A DNA stretch of 18,890 bases from JADLGH01 sp964586675 (GCA_964586675.1 CAZPHQ010000039.1:1-18890), one strand, 5' to 3'. Shown: positions 1-6,832, counted from the stretch's first letter. The notes: generated from the letters alone by a model not told the origin. Numbers and translations are program-made.

Positions 1-384
1 AGAATGGCATACGAGATGGCAGGGCTCGGCCCCGAGGACATGGACGTCGCCGAAATCCACGACGCCTTCGCGATAGCCGAGATGATGGTTTACGAAGCCC
101 TCGGATTCTGCGGAAAAGGGGAGGGCGTTAAGCTCATAGAAGACGGAAGCACCTGGATTAACTCGGGCGGCGTCGCGGTCAACCCCGGCGGCGGCCTCCT
201 GTCGAGGGGTCATCCCGTAGGGGCGACGGGTCTCCTTCAGACTGCGGAGATAGTATGGCAGCTCCGCGGCGAGGCAGGCGCGCGTCAGCAGGAGAACGCC
301 AAGGTCGGCATCATAGAAACAATGGGCGGCGCCCAGCCGGCGATGGACGGCATAACCTGCGTCGTAAGCATACTGGGCAAGTAG
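1..384 (+). CDS. Thiolase / acetyl-CoA acetyltransferase, SCP-x-like (3' part, 5' end outside window)
   Basis: This is the C-terminal 127 residues of a thiolase-fold enzyme, which makes or cleaves 3-ketoacyl-CoA. The frame is open to base 1, so the start lies upstream; complete thiolases run to about 390 residues. Counting from the ATG at base 4, EIHDAFA (17-23) matches the NEAFA/HDCF loop and GHPVGATG (69-76) carries the active-site histidine, His70. The C-terminal block (VGIIETMGGAQPAMDG) lacks the CxG cysteine of classical biosynthetic and degradative thiolases. That, with the HDAFA variant, places it nearer the SCP-2/SCP-x and archaeal-type thiolases. In those relatives a DUF35 partner is common, but the upstream DNA is not visible here. 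Family assignment is secure; substrate is unknown. Confidence 0.9.
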   Translation, partial: RMAYEMAGLGPEDMDVAEIHDAFAIAEMMVYEALGFCGKGEGVKLIEDGSTWINSGGVAVNPGGGLLSRGHPVGATGLLQTAEIVWQLRGEAGARQQENAKVGIIETMGGAQPAMDGITCVVSILGK

Positions 385-406
385 GGTGGGCCCGGTTGCC
401 GTATCC

Positions 407-446
407 GTCATTGCGAGGGAGCGAATTTTTGCGACCGCGGCAATCT
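407..446. repeat. Dispersed GTCATTGCGAG...GGCAATCT repeat
   Basis: The element begins GTCATTGCGAGGGAGCG and ends CCGCGGCAATCT, with ATTGC and GCAAT as short inverted ends. Related copies lie at 12158-12185 and 16638-16676 in this window. It belongs to a widespread class of short palindromic intergenic repeats and has no coding potential of its own. Confidence 0.75.
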
Positions 447-498
447 CAGGAGCACGGCTGGCCGTATGATTTTGGAAAAACCAAGTGTTATGATAAAG

Positions 499-530
499 AA
501 AGGGGGTGACGAATCACCCCTTTTCTTTTT
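499..530 (+). terminator. Rho-independent terminator-like hairpin just before the sirtuin gene
   Basis: AAAGGGGGTGA (499-509) pairs with TCACCCCTTTT (514-524) around a CGAA tetraloop, giving 11 pairs including one G-U. CTTTTT (525-530) follows. It is well placed to end the thiolase transcript. It finishes only six bases before the sirtuin ATG, so a promoter further upstream would have to read through it. Confidence 0.75.
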
Positions 531-535
531 AAACC

Positions 536-1309
536 ATGAGTGATTTATTAAAAAACGCCAAAATTTTCGCCGAGCTCATACTCTCCTCGGAAAACGCCGT
601 CGCCCTCACCGGGGCCGGAATAAGCACCGAGTCCGGCATACCCGACTACCGATCCCCCGGGACCGGGCTCTGGGAAAAGATGGACCAGTCGGTCGTATCC
701 CTGGAGGGCTTCAGGCGAAACCCCTCTAAATATTATGAATACGCTATAAGCCTCCATCCGATAAGACAGGCCGCGAGGCCGAACCCGGCCCACACCCTTC
801 TCGCCGCGCTCGAGAGGGAAGGGCGGCTCAGGGGGATAATCACACAGAACGTCGACGGCCTCCACCAGGACGCCGGCTCGGGCACGGTCCACGAGCTCCA
901 CGGCTCCCTCCGGCAGGTCGTCTGCCTTGAGTGCAGCTCCCTTCATTCCATGGACGAGGCCATGGAAAGGGTCATTTCCGGCGAAAACCCGCCGGTTTGT
1001 CCTGAATGCAGGGGCATTTTAAAGCCGAACGCTGTATTTTTCGGGGAGATGCTCCCCATCATCCCGTGGCAGAGGTCCCTCGAGCTCGCCCGGAAGTCAG
1101 ACCTCTTCATAGCCATAGGCTCTTCCCTTCAGGTCTCCCCGGCCAACACCCTCCCCGACATAGCCCTTCAGTCAGGGGCCCGGCTCGTAATACTAAATCT
1201 CATGCCCACGCCCTTCGATTCTGACGCCGAGCTCATCATCAAAGAAAAAATAGGCGAATTCTCCGCGGCCGTAACGTCCATTCTTAACTCCAAAAACCCC
1301 GAAACTTAA
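536..1309 (+). CDS. NAD-dependent protein deacylase, Sir2 family
   Basis: The product is a 257-residue sirtuin that removes acyl groups from lysine using NAD+, in the cytoplasm. It has GAGISTESGIPDYRS (26-40, NAD-binding loop), TQNVDGLH (103-110), the HG catalytic histidine at His122, and zinc cysteines at 130/133 (CLEC) and 155/158 (CPEC). NAVFFGE (165-171) and GSSLQVSPAN (195-204) are also present. Length is typical, and layout resembles class U bacterial sirtuins such as the Thermotoga enzyme; class is inferred by eye. The ATG is the only good start because TAA at 530-532 closes the frame upstream. No Shine-Dalgarno sequence precedes it and a terminator-like hairpin ends six bases before it. 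Its targets are not indicated by neighbours, although a thiolase lies upstream. Confidence 0.95.
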   Translation: MSDLLKNAKIFAELILSSENAVALTGAGISTESGIPDYRSPGTGLWEKMDQSVVSLEGFRRNPSKYYEYAISLHPIRQAARPNPAHTLLAALEREGRLRGIITQNVDGLHQDAGSGTVHELHGSLRQVVCLECSSLHSMDEAMERVISGENPPVCPECRGILKPNAVFFGEMLPIIPWQRSLELARKSDLFIAIGSSLQVSPANTLPDIALQSGARLVILNLMPTPFDSDAELIIKEKIGEFSAAVTSILNSKNPET

Positions 1310-1333
1310 TTCTTTATTTCTATTTTGGTGGAA

Positions 1334-1358
1334 TTAAGTCCACAACTTAAATTTTTTT
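1334..1358 (+). terminator. Possible weak terminator after the sirtuin gene
   Basis: TTAAGT (1334-1339) pairs with ACTTAA (1345-1350), followed by a T-run in 1352-1358. The stem is short and AT-rich. A competing pairing exists between GTGGA (1328-1332) and TCCAC (1339-1343), so termination is only suggested. Confidence 0.35.
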
Positions 1359-1379
1359 CCATTTCTTAAAAAAAACCTC

Positions 1380-1409
1380 TTGACACAACCCCCCCATTTT
1401 TGATATAAG
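1380..1409 (+). promoter_or_regulatory. Strong sigma70-type promoter for the ADC-like pair
   Basis: A perfect -35 TTGACA (1380-1385) is followed after 18 bases by TATAAG (1404-1409), five of six matches to the -10 consensus. Transcription would start near 1416, leaving about 90 bases of leader. The leader holds a small hairpin (CGTAG 1432-1436 with CTACG 1441-1445). This is the best promoter match in the window. Confidence 0.75.
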
Positions 1410-1493
1410 TACAAGAGATGGGGTTTTGATTCGTAGCTTTCTACGTTTCTCCTCTAAAAGGTTGGTAACAATCCGGTTTTTAAAAATCTATAT

Positions 1494-1500
1494 AAGGAGG
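1494..1500 (+). promoter_or_regulatory. Consensus ribosome binding site AAGGAGG for the first ADC-like gene
   Basis: AAGGAGG lies eight bases before the ATG at 1509. It fixes the start and predicts efficient translation. Confidence 0.85.
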
Positions 1501-1508
1501 TTTGTAAT

Positions 1509-2480
1509 ATGCCAAGTCATCTTAATGTCCCAACGAAGTATTGGGAGCTCACTAAGGAGGTTCCACCGCCTCCAATAGAGAGAGACATCAAGTCGTGGAT
1601 CATAGCGAACCCTTCGGACCCGCTGTGGGACATCGACGTTCTCCCTCTGACTTACACGGATAGCCGTTGGTCTGCCTTTGTTGTAAGGGTAGATGCGGCT
1701 ACCAGGCAGCGTCTTTGCCCGAATCCGCCTCTCACGGTTTGGGACGGAGAAAATGCAGATTTGGTCGAATATTGGTATGTTGACCACAAGAACACCATGC
1801 TTGGGCCATACCTTGAGTTCGGCGTAACGATTTCCGCGAGCTACAAGGACCCGAAAGGCAATGTATGGAAAGCCGGTTACTATCCATACATGTACCTCAC
1901 CGGCGACGCTCCGGTTGACGCAGGTCGTGTTCTCGGATTCCCGAAGAAGATGTCCTACATCAGGTGCTCGGTTCACGGCGGAGAGAAAGGAACCGACTTC
2001 TTCGGTTTTGCAATGTCCCGTAACGGCTATCTTCTCCACAGCGCTACGGGTAAGTTCGATGACAAGCAGGTAACGCCTCCCTTCTTCTATGGAAAGGTAG
2101 ACTGGGGTAAGTTCAACATGAAAGTTATCACCAGACCGGATGTTTCCAGCTCTGAATGGCAGCTCACCTATCTGCCGTCGGAACTGCCGCCTGCATTTAA
2201 CATCAAGGGTCACCGCTTCCAGATTAAGCCGGAGCACACCCGCACCGCTTCCAGCGATGCTATCAACTGGTTCGCTCAGGCGACCCCGTTTGACAACATG
2301 GGCGCGGAAATAAAGATCCAGGAAGTCACTGGTCTTATTTCCTTCGTATTCGACCTTATCATTCCGCCCGCTAAGGTTCTCTGGACCGAGACCTACGAGC
2401 GTCCTGCCAGCTACAGGGGCTACGCAACTCCGTACAAGTACGGCCTGCGTCAGCAGTTCCCGATCAGCCAGGGCTCGTAA
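1509..2480 (+). CDS. Acetoacetate decarboxylase-superfamily protein, paralog 1
   Basis: This 323-residue protein belongs to the ADC superfamily, whose prototype decarboxylates acetoacetate through a lysine Schiff base. GFPKK (143-147) aligns with the Clostridium YPKK motif, so Lys146 matches catalytic Lys115. LGPYLE (98-103) puts Glu103 at Glu76. The LIIPPAK block (283-289) matches the family's final strand. The acid equivalent to Clostridium Glu61 falls on or beside an aromatic (VEYW, 86-89), so the reaction may not be acetoacetate decarboxylation. It is about 80 residues longer than the clostridial enzyme (244 residues). There is no signal peptide. A near-consensus promoter and ribosome site precede it, and its codons avoid the ATA and AGG common in neighbours, implying high expression. 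A paralog follows 68 bases downstream, likely co-transcribed. Family is secure; substrate unknown. Confidence 0.88.
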   Translation: MPSHLNVPTKYWELTKEVPPPPIERDIKSWIIANPSDPLWDIDVLPLTYTDSRWSAFVVRVDAATRQRLCPNPPLTVWDGENADLVEYWYVDHKNTMLGPYLEFGVTISASYKDPKGNVWKAGYYPYMYLTGDAPVDAGRVLGFPKKMSYIRCSVHGGEKGTDFFGFAMSRNGYLLHSATGKFDDKQVTPPFFYGKVDWGKFNMKVITRPDVSSSEWQLTYLPSELPPAFNIKGHRFQIKPEHTRTASSDAINWFAQATPFDNMGAEIKIQEVTGLISFVFDLIIPPAKVLWTETYERPASYRGYATPYKYGLRQQFPISQGS

Positions 2481-2534
2481 GCATTAGGCCCTTTTGTTAG
2501 TAGTGCGGTAGTAAAAGAAGAAACAAAAAATTAT

Positions 2535-2540
2535 AGGAGG
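2535..2540 (+). promoter_or_regulatory. Consensus ribosome binding site AGGAGG for the second ADC-like gene
   Basis: AGGAGG sits eight bases before the ATG at 2549, the same geometry as the first paralog. I see no good separate promoter in the 68-base gap, so one transcript for both genes is likely. Confidence 0.85.
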
Positions 2541-2548
2541 TAGTTGCA

Positions 2549-3520
2549 ATGGGTTTACAGGCAAATGAATATAGCTACCCGTGGTTGGCAGAAGGCGAAG
2601 TTCCGCCGTTACCACTCGACAGGGATAGAATACACATCATCAGCCAGGGCGTTGCGGACCCTGTTTTTGACTACGACATTATTCCGCTCACCTATACGGA
2701 AAGCCGCTGGATGGCTTATGTTATCCGCGCTGACCTCAAGGACATGAAGGCAGTAACCCCCGAGCCGATCCAGATCCAGGACGACGTTATCGAATTCTGG
2801 TACGTCATCCACAGGAACACCATGCTTGGGCCATACATGGAAATGGGCGTAACCTTCTCGGCAAACGTAGACTCCGGCGACGGACAGATCTACAAAGCCG
2901 GGTACTACCCCTACATGTATCTTTCCAACGACTCCCCGATCTTCGCTGGTAAGGAGCCGTTCGGATTCCCGAAGAAAGCCGCTTACATCGCAGCTTTCGA
3001 GCACGGGACCAACAACAACTACTTCAACATGCTCATGGAGCGTCGTGGATACATCCTCCACACCGCTAACGGCCGTTACTCCGACAAGCCTCTTTCCGTA
3101 AGACCTACGTTCTACGGCAAGACTGACTGGGGCCGCATGAACTATCGTATCACGACCAGGCCGGACGTAACGAACAGCATTCACGAAGTTACGTACCTTC
3201 CGTCCGAGCTGCCGCCGGGATTTGGAACGGGACACCGCTTCCAGCTGAACCCTGCGAGCATCCGCACGGCGACCGGCGCTGACATCCGCTCCTGGTACAT
3301 GTCTGGAACCCCGTTTGACTTCATGGGCGGACAGATACCGGCCACGGAAGTAGTTGGTCTTATCAGCTTCACCTTCAACCTCATCATCCCGCCGGCCAAG
3401 ACCATCTGGACGAAGACGGTTGAAAGAACCGAGGCTGACTTTGGCTCGATCCTGTACTCGACTCCGTTCAAGTACACGATGCGCCATCGCTTCCTCCTTC
3501 CGCAGTACTCCCAGGGCTAA
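2549..3520 (+). CDS. Acetoacetate decarboxylase-superfamily protein, paralog 2
   Basis: A second 323-residue ADC-superfamily protein, clearly a tandem-duplication product of its neighbour. Identical blocks include NTMLGPY, KAGYYPYMYL, GFPKK, TYLPSELPP and IIPPAK. GFPKK at 139-143 places the Schiff-base lysine at Lys142, and Glu98 in GPYME matches Clostridium Glu76. As in paralog 1, the position of Glu61 is aromatic (EFWY, 82-85). The differences are spread along the protein, so the duplication is old and both copies have been kept under selection. That fits a heteromer or two related substrates better than a recent dosage duplication. Codon choice again looks like that of a highly expressed gene. 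A strong terminator follows 43 bases downstream. No signal peptide or membrane segment is seen; the protein is probably a cytosolic oligomer. Confidence 0.88.
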   Translation: MGLQANEYSYPWLAEGEVPPLPLDRDRIHIISQGVADPVFDYDIIPLTYTESRWMAYVIRADLKDMKAVTPEPIQIQDDVIEFWYVIHRNTMLGPYMEMGVTFSANVDSGDGQIYKAGYYPYMYLSNDSPIFAGKEPFGFPKKAAYIAAFEHGTNNNYFNMLMERRGYILHTANGRYSDKPLSVRPTFYGKTDWGRMNYRITTRPDVTNSIHEVTYLPSELPPGFGTGHRFQLNPASIRTATGADIRSWYMSGTPFDFMGGQIPATEVVGLISFTFNLIIPPAKTIWTKTVERTEADFGSILYSTPFKYTMRHRFLLPQYSQG

Positions 3521-3563
3521 TTACCCGAAGAGTTTCTGTCCGGAAGCAATCAGGACAATCACG

Positions 3564-3602
3564 GCGGGGCTCCCTCGGAAGAGGGGGCCCCGCTTTTTTA
3601 TT
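3564..3602 (+). terminator. Strong rho-independent terminator of the ADC-like operon
   Basis: A 13-pair GC-rich stem (3564-3576 with 3581-3593, one G-U pair) closes on a GGAA tetraloop and is followed by a run of six T. This is the strongest terminator in the window and cleanly ends the ADC-like transcription unit. Confidence 0.92.
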
Positions 3603-3662
3603 TCCTTTTTAGAATTTTCTTTTCTGAGATGGGTGGGGTAGAAGGGTTCGTATGTGTAGTCC

Positions 3663-3692
3663 GTCATTCTGAACTTGATTCAGAATCTCATC
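3663..3692. repeat. GTCATTCTGAAC...TTCAGAATC palindromic repeat
   Basis: TTCTGAA (3668-3674) and TTCAGAA (3680-3686) form inverted arms in a GTCATTCTGAAC-type element. This is a known style of bacterial intergenic repeat. Only one clear copy is seen in the window. Confidence 0.6.
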
Positions 3693-3750
3693 TTTATTTC
3701 TTTCTTAGGAAAAGGTTTGTTATGGCAAGGGCGCCGCAGCGGAAGAATTT

Positions 3751-3800
3751 GCGGACAGCGTCTGGTCGACAGCCAGCATAGCCGCGCCGTGCGATTACCA
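3751..3800. repeat. Composite repeat copy A (GCGGACAGCGTC...GTGCGATTAC)
   Basis: These 50 bases match 12048-12096 at both ends and in the middle: GCGGACAGCGTC at the left, ATAGCC centrally and GTGCGATTAC at the right, with diverged spacers of nearly equal length. Both copies lie next to a C-rich/G-rich hairpin, here on the right side. Confidence 0.7.
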
Positions 3801-3808
3801 CATTGTTT

Positions 3809-3833
3809 ATCCCCCCTTAGAAAAAGGGGGGAT
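3809..3833. repeat. C-rich/G-rich hairpin repeat
   Basis: ATCCCCCCTT (3809-3818) pairs perfectly with AAGGGGGGAT (3824-3833) around AGAAA. Relatives are at 12018-12033, 12402-12425, 12535-12557 and 16694-16712. The loop is followed by a further G-rich tail. There is no T-run, so it is a dispersed repeat and not a terminator. Confidence 0.7.
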
Positions 3834-3870
3834 AGGGGGGATTTATCTTTTTGTTTTTGGTCATCCTGAA

Positions 3871-3900
3871 CTACGATTTCGAGCGAGCGAGGAATCCCCA
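3871..3900. repeat. CTACGATTTCGAGCGAGCGAGGAATC repeat
   Basis: This unit recurs at 12299-12327 (one base different in the core) and 15544-15570. Here and at 15544 it is followed within about 12 bases by the CATTCCCGAATGC hairpin, so the two units travel as a pair. Confidence 0.65.
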
Positions 3901-3909
3901 CACTTCTGT

Positions 3910-3936
3910 CATTCCCGAATGCCAGTATCGGGAATC
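3910..3936. repeat. CATTCCCGAATGC...TATCGGGAAT hairpin repeat, copy 1
   Basis: ATTCCCGA (3911-3918) and TCGGGAAT (3928-3935) form a perfect 8-base-pair stem with a nine-base loop. Copies 2 and 3 are at 15582-15606 and 16597-16621, with a nearly constant loop. Confidence 0.8.
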
Positions 3937-4077
3937 CAGCACGCCACGCGTGCACGAATCCGACGTCGCGGTATTCGATCACGACTCCATCCTTCCGTTA
4001 TCCTGCCCGCCCGGCGTAGCTTTAGCGAAGAGGGGCATTTAATTCAGGATCTCGTCTTTTTAAAAGGGCAGGAGGCC

Positions 4078-4593
4078 CTAAAGATTGAACTCCAGCTCGA
4101 GCGCCTCTTCCGCGTCGTCTTCGCCATGGAGGAATATCTTATCGGGAAGACCTATAATCCGCCTTAACGCCTTCAGCTCCTGAGAGGCGTGCTTCCTTCT
4201 CTTCTTCATGCTCTTTGTCCTTATCCTCAAAAGAGCCATCGTATAGGAGAGGTCCCGGTTCCATCTCGTATGGCCGAGATCGGCGCGGTCTTTTTCTTCC
4301 ATCGAGGCCTGGAGCGAAAGGAAGAGCTCGTACTCCTCGTCCGGTATGAAGTTATCGAGAAAGGCATATGCGTCTTCGATTATATCCCTCTCCTCGATGT
4401 AGTCCTGGTGAAGGAGATAAATCGCGAGCGCGTGTCTTATGGTCTCATGCGGAAATGGAAGAACAGCCTCCGGAAGCGCTCCAGGGAGGAGCTTGAGCGC
4501 CTCGGGTTTTTCCTGCTCGTTTATCTGCGCCAGGAGGTCGCCGTACGCAGAGACTATGTTTTTAGGATGTAAGTTCGTATCTTCTCTGTCCAC
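4078..4593 (-). CDS. Hypothetical protein, mostly helical and charged
   Basis: I do not recognise this protein. The frame runs from a GTG at 4635, but I prefer the GTG at 4593. An AGGGA motif lies seven bases upstream of it, and the 14 residues before it are hydrophobic and look non-coding. The preferred product is about 171 residues, rich in Glu, Leu and Lys, with predicted helices throughout. An acidic stretch (DYIEERDIIEDAYAF), a basic patch (KSMKKRRKH) near two-thirds of the length, and an acidic tail (EDDAEEALELEF) stand out. There are no cysteines, signal peptide or membrane segment. It runs divergently from kup. An overlapping upstream frame (4554-4814) could be its operon partner or a broken 5' end. 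No function is proposed. Confidence 0.6.
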   Translation of the reverse strand: MDREDTNLHPKNIVSAYGDLLAQINEQEKPEALKLLPGALPEAVLPFPHETIRHALAIYLLHQDYIEERDIIEDAYAFLDNFIPDEEYELFLSLQASMEEKDRADLGHTRWNRDLSYTMALLRIRTKSMKKRRKHASQELKALRRIIGLPDKIFLHGEDDAEEALELEFNL

Positions 4594-4814
4594 TTCGAAA
4601 TCCCTGATGCCTTGGACAAACAGAACGGGAAACACGCAAACGCAGACAGGAAAACACTTTCCTTTCTGCGCCGTTTCAGCCGTTCGAATTTAATGTATGC
4701 CTGGGTCCCCGAGAGCTCCGAATCAAGCCTCGCGAAAAATCCGCGGAGGCCCTTTGCCTTTTCGAAGCTCGCCCCTAATTCTATCACGCAAGCCTTCCCT
4801 TTTATAGTAGACAC
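4554..4814 (-). CDS. Possible small ORF upstream of, and overlapping, the hypothetical gene
   Basis: An 86-residue frame begins at a GTG (4812-4814) with AAGGGA 13 bases upstream. A second GTG ten codons in has AGGGAAGG close before it. The first 50 residues look protein-like (a lysine/arginine cluster near KFERLKRRRKE, then a short hydrophobic stretch). Third-position GC is lower than in neighbouring genes by my hand count of part of the frame. It overlaps the downstream frame by about 40 bases. It could be a small gene, the displaced 5' part of the downstream gene, or a chance frame. Confidence 0.25.
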   Translation of the reverse strand: MSTIKGKACVIELGASFEKAKGLRGFFARLDSELSGTQAYIKFERLKRRRKESVFLSAFACFPFCLSKASGISKWTEKIRTYILKT

Positions 4815-4917
4815 GAAAAAATTTACGTCCCTTGATACCCGATTTTAGATAGCGGTTTTTAAAATTTGTAGTATCATAAGAGCGTTGTTCTCGCAGTGAT
4901 CAGCTAAAACTGAATCG

Positions 4918-6807
4918 ATGAAAAGCCACGAGCCCATGAAATCTTCAGTAGGTAAGAATTCCCTCCTCGCGCTCGTCGCTCTCGGCATAGTTTTCGGTGA
5001 TATAGGAACCAGCCCGCTTTACGCGTTCAAGGAATGCTTCTCTCTGAGATACGGCATAGAGCCCTTCCACGAGAACGTGCTCGGCATCCTCTCTCTAGTC
5101 TTCTGGTCCCTCATGATAGTCATCTCTCTTAAATACGCAGCCTACGTCATGAGGGCGGATAACCAGGGAGAGGGCGGGATCCTTTCGCTCCTTGCACTCC
5201 TCCTTCCCCACTACGGGAGGGAGAAAAAAATAAGCAGGTTCGTTTTCGGCCTCGGCATCTTCGGAGCGGCGCTATTTTATGGAGACGCCATGCTGACGCC
5301 CGCGATATCGGTCTTGAGTGCGGTCGAAGGGCTCAGAATCGCTTCCCCCGTCTTCCACGATTACGTCATACCAATAACCCTAGTAATACTTTTCTGTTTC
5401 TTCCTGTATCAGAGTAGAGGCACCGGCCGTGTGGGCGCTCTATTCGGTCCTGTAATGCTGGTCTGGTTTTTAACACTCGCCGTGCTTGGCATTTCGTGGA
5501 TAATCAAGGTTCCCTCGGTGCTGGAATCGATAAATCCTTTATACGCAGTGAATTTTTTTCTCGATAATGAAGCGAAAGGCTTTTTGGTTCTCGGCGCCGT
5601 TTTTCTCGTCGTAACGGGCGGCGAGGCTCTTTACGCCGACATGGGACACTTCGGCAAGTTTCCCATAAGGCTCGCCTGGTTCGGCATAGTCCTTCCGGCC
5701 CTGCTCATAAACTATTTCGGACAGGGCGCCCTCGTGCTCTCGCGTCCGGAAGCCGTTGAGAATTCTTTTTTCCTCCTTGTTCCGGAGTGGGGGCTTTACC
5801 CGCTCATCGTAATGGCTACGATAGCCACCGTTGTCGCTTCGCAGGCGGTTATCTCCGGCGCATTCTCCCTCACGTCGCAGGCCCTTCAGCTCGATCTCCT
5901 CCCGAGGGTAAATGTCGTCCATACCTCGCCCGAGCTAATGGGCCAGATATATGTTCCCTTCGTCAACTGGGCCATGCTTGCGGGCACGGTCTCTCTCGTT
6001 CTCCTTTTTCGCTCGACCGATAATCTCGTCGCGGCTTACGGCGTCGCTATAGCGACCCTCATGGTTATAACGACGCTCCTCATGTTCATATGCTCGGTCT
6101 CCGTATGGAAATGGAGACTATGGGCGGCGGTTCTCCTCACGACCTTCATACTCGCCGTAGACCTCATATACTTCGGCGCGAATATTATAAAGCTCGACCA
6201 GGGCGGCTGGTTTCCCTATCTCGTCGCTATAGTCGTTTACTTCATAATCATTACATGGGTGAAGGGCAGGCGGCTCGTGCAAGAGGAGTTCAGAAAAGAG
6301 GAGATACCGTTTTCCATCTTTCTATCCGATCCGATGTTAAAAGACGTCCCGCGTGTGCCGGGCACGGCAGTCTACATGTCCAAAAACCCTTACGGCGTGC
6401 CGAGGACGCTCCTTCACAACTTCAAACATAATAAGATCTTCCACGAGCGCATAATCATTCTGACGCTTTACACCGAAGCAGTCCCGCGCGTATATGGCGC
6501 CGATAAAATGAAAGTAGAGGATCTCGGTCACAACTTCATAAGGGTGATCGCCAACTACGGGTTCCTGGAAAGGCCCGACATATTCCACGTGCTTGAACAT
6601 CTGAGAGACCTAGGCATCGAATGCAAGATAAACGAGCTCACATTCGTCCTCGGGCGCGAAACCATAATCGTCCGCCGCGGACGCGGCCTCGACAAGATTA
6701 AAAAGAGGCTCTTCGCCTTCCTCTCCCGGAACATGCTGCCGGCCACTCACTACTTCAACGTCCCCCCTAACCGCGTCATCGAAATAGGCCTACAGATAGA
6801 GATTTGA
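4918..6807 (+). CDS. kup: Low-affinity potassium uptake transporter, Kup family
   Basis: Kup carries K+ into the cell with protons across the inner membrane. The 629-residue length is normal for the family. GDIGTSPLYA (27-36) is the family signature in the first membrane helix, followed by RADNQGEGG (79-87) and YGDAMLTPAISVLSAVEGL (121-139). About 12 hydrophobic segments run to roughly residue 450. A soluble C-terminal domain of about 180 residues follows, as in E. coli Kup. The annotated ATG has no Shine-Dalgarno sequence; Met7 (4936) is an alternative start. It is a single gene: the upstream small gene is divergent and the downstream exporter operon converges. No c-di-AMP riboswitch fits in the 103-base upstream gap, and I see no convincing promoter. 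Confidence 0.96.
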   Translation: MKSHEPMKSSVGKNSLLALVALGIVFGDIGTSPLYAFKECFSLRYGIEPFHENVLGILSLVFWSLMIVISLKYAAYVMRADNQGEGGILSLLALLLPHYGREKKISRFVFGLGIFGAALFYGDAMLTPAISVLSAVEGLRIASPVFHDYVIPITLVILFCFFLYQSRGTGRVGALFGPVMLVWFLTLAVLGISWIIKVPSVLESINPLYAVNFFLDNEAKGFLVLGAVFLVVTGGEALYADMGHFGKFPIRLAWFGIVLPALLINYFGQGALVLSRPEAVENSFFLLVPEWGLYPLIVMATIATVVASQAVISGAFSLTSQALQLDLLPRVNVVHTSPELMGQIYVPFVNWAMLAGTVSLVLLFRSTDNLVAAYGVAIATLMVITTLLMFICSVSVWKWRLWAAVLLTTFILAVDLIYFGANIIKLDQGGWFPYLVAIVVYFIIITWVKGRRLVQEEFRKEEIPFSIFLSDPMLKDVPRVPGTAVYMSKNPYGVPRTLLHNFKHNKIFHERIIILTLYTEAVPRVYGADKMKVEDLGHNFIRVIANYGFLERPDIFHVLEHLRDLGIECKINELTFVLGRETIIVRRGRGLDKIKKRLFAFLSRNMLPATHYFNVPPNRVIEIGLQIEI

Positions 6808-6832
6808 CGGGCAGCGCCCGCCGGCATCCGGC
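6808..6832 (+). other. Two adjacent short hairpins after kup
   Basis: CGGGC/GCCCG (6808-6812 with 6816-6820) and GCCGG/CCGGC (6820-6824 with 6828-6832) follow the kup stop codon directly. They share one base, so only one can fully form at a time. No T-run follows, so this may be a weak or Rho-linked 3' end in the convergent gap between kup and the exporter operon. Confidence 0.3.

Larger units (their letters stand above)
3603..4077. other. Intergenic region filled with short dispersed repeats
   Basis: No credible gene is seen in these 475 bases; the frames that stay open are built from repeats. In order it holds a GTCATTCTGAAC-type palindrome (3663-3692), a composite GCGGACAGCGTC...GTGCGATTAC unit (3751-3800), a C-rich/G-rich hairpin (3809-3833), a TTTCGAGCGAGCGA unit (3871-3900), a CATTCCCGAATGC hairpin (3910-3936), and a degraded tail resembling 12200-12300 (CGTAGCTTTAGCGAAG near 4016). 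It separates the ADC-like operon from a minus-strand gene that ends at 4078. Confidence 0.8.

Noticed and set aside
1488..3487. Long antisense open frames (249 and 292 residues) opposite the two ADC-like genes
   Set aside because: They are shadows of strongly supported plus-strand genes with clear promoter, ribosome sites and family motifs. Their translations show no domain and only reflect the low stop frequency opposite biased codons.
3675..4042. Several 60-100 residue frames in the 3603-4077 gap on both strands
   Set aside because: They are built from dispersed repeat units and change composition at each unit boundary. No ribosome site or family motif is present.
4815..4917. c-di-AMP riboswitch upstream of kup
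   Set aside because: The gap to the divergent frame is only about 103 bases, AT-rich, and lacks paired elements of the expected size.
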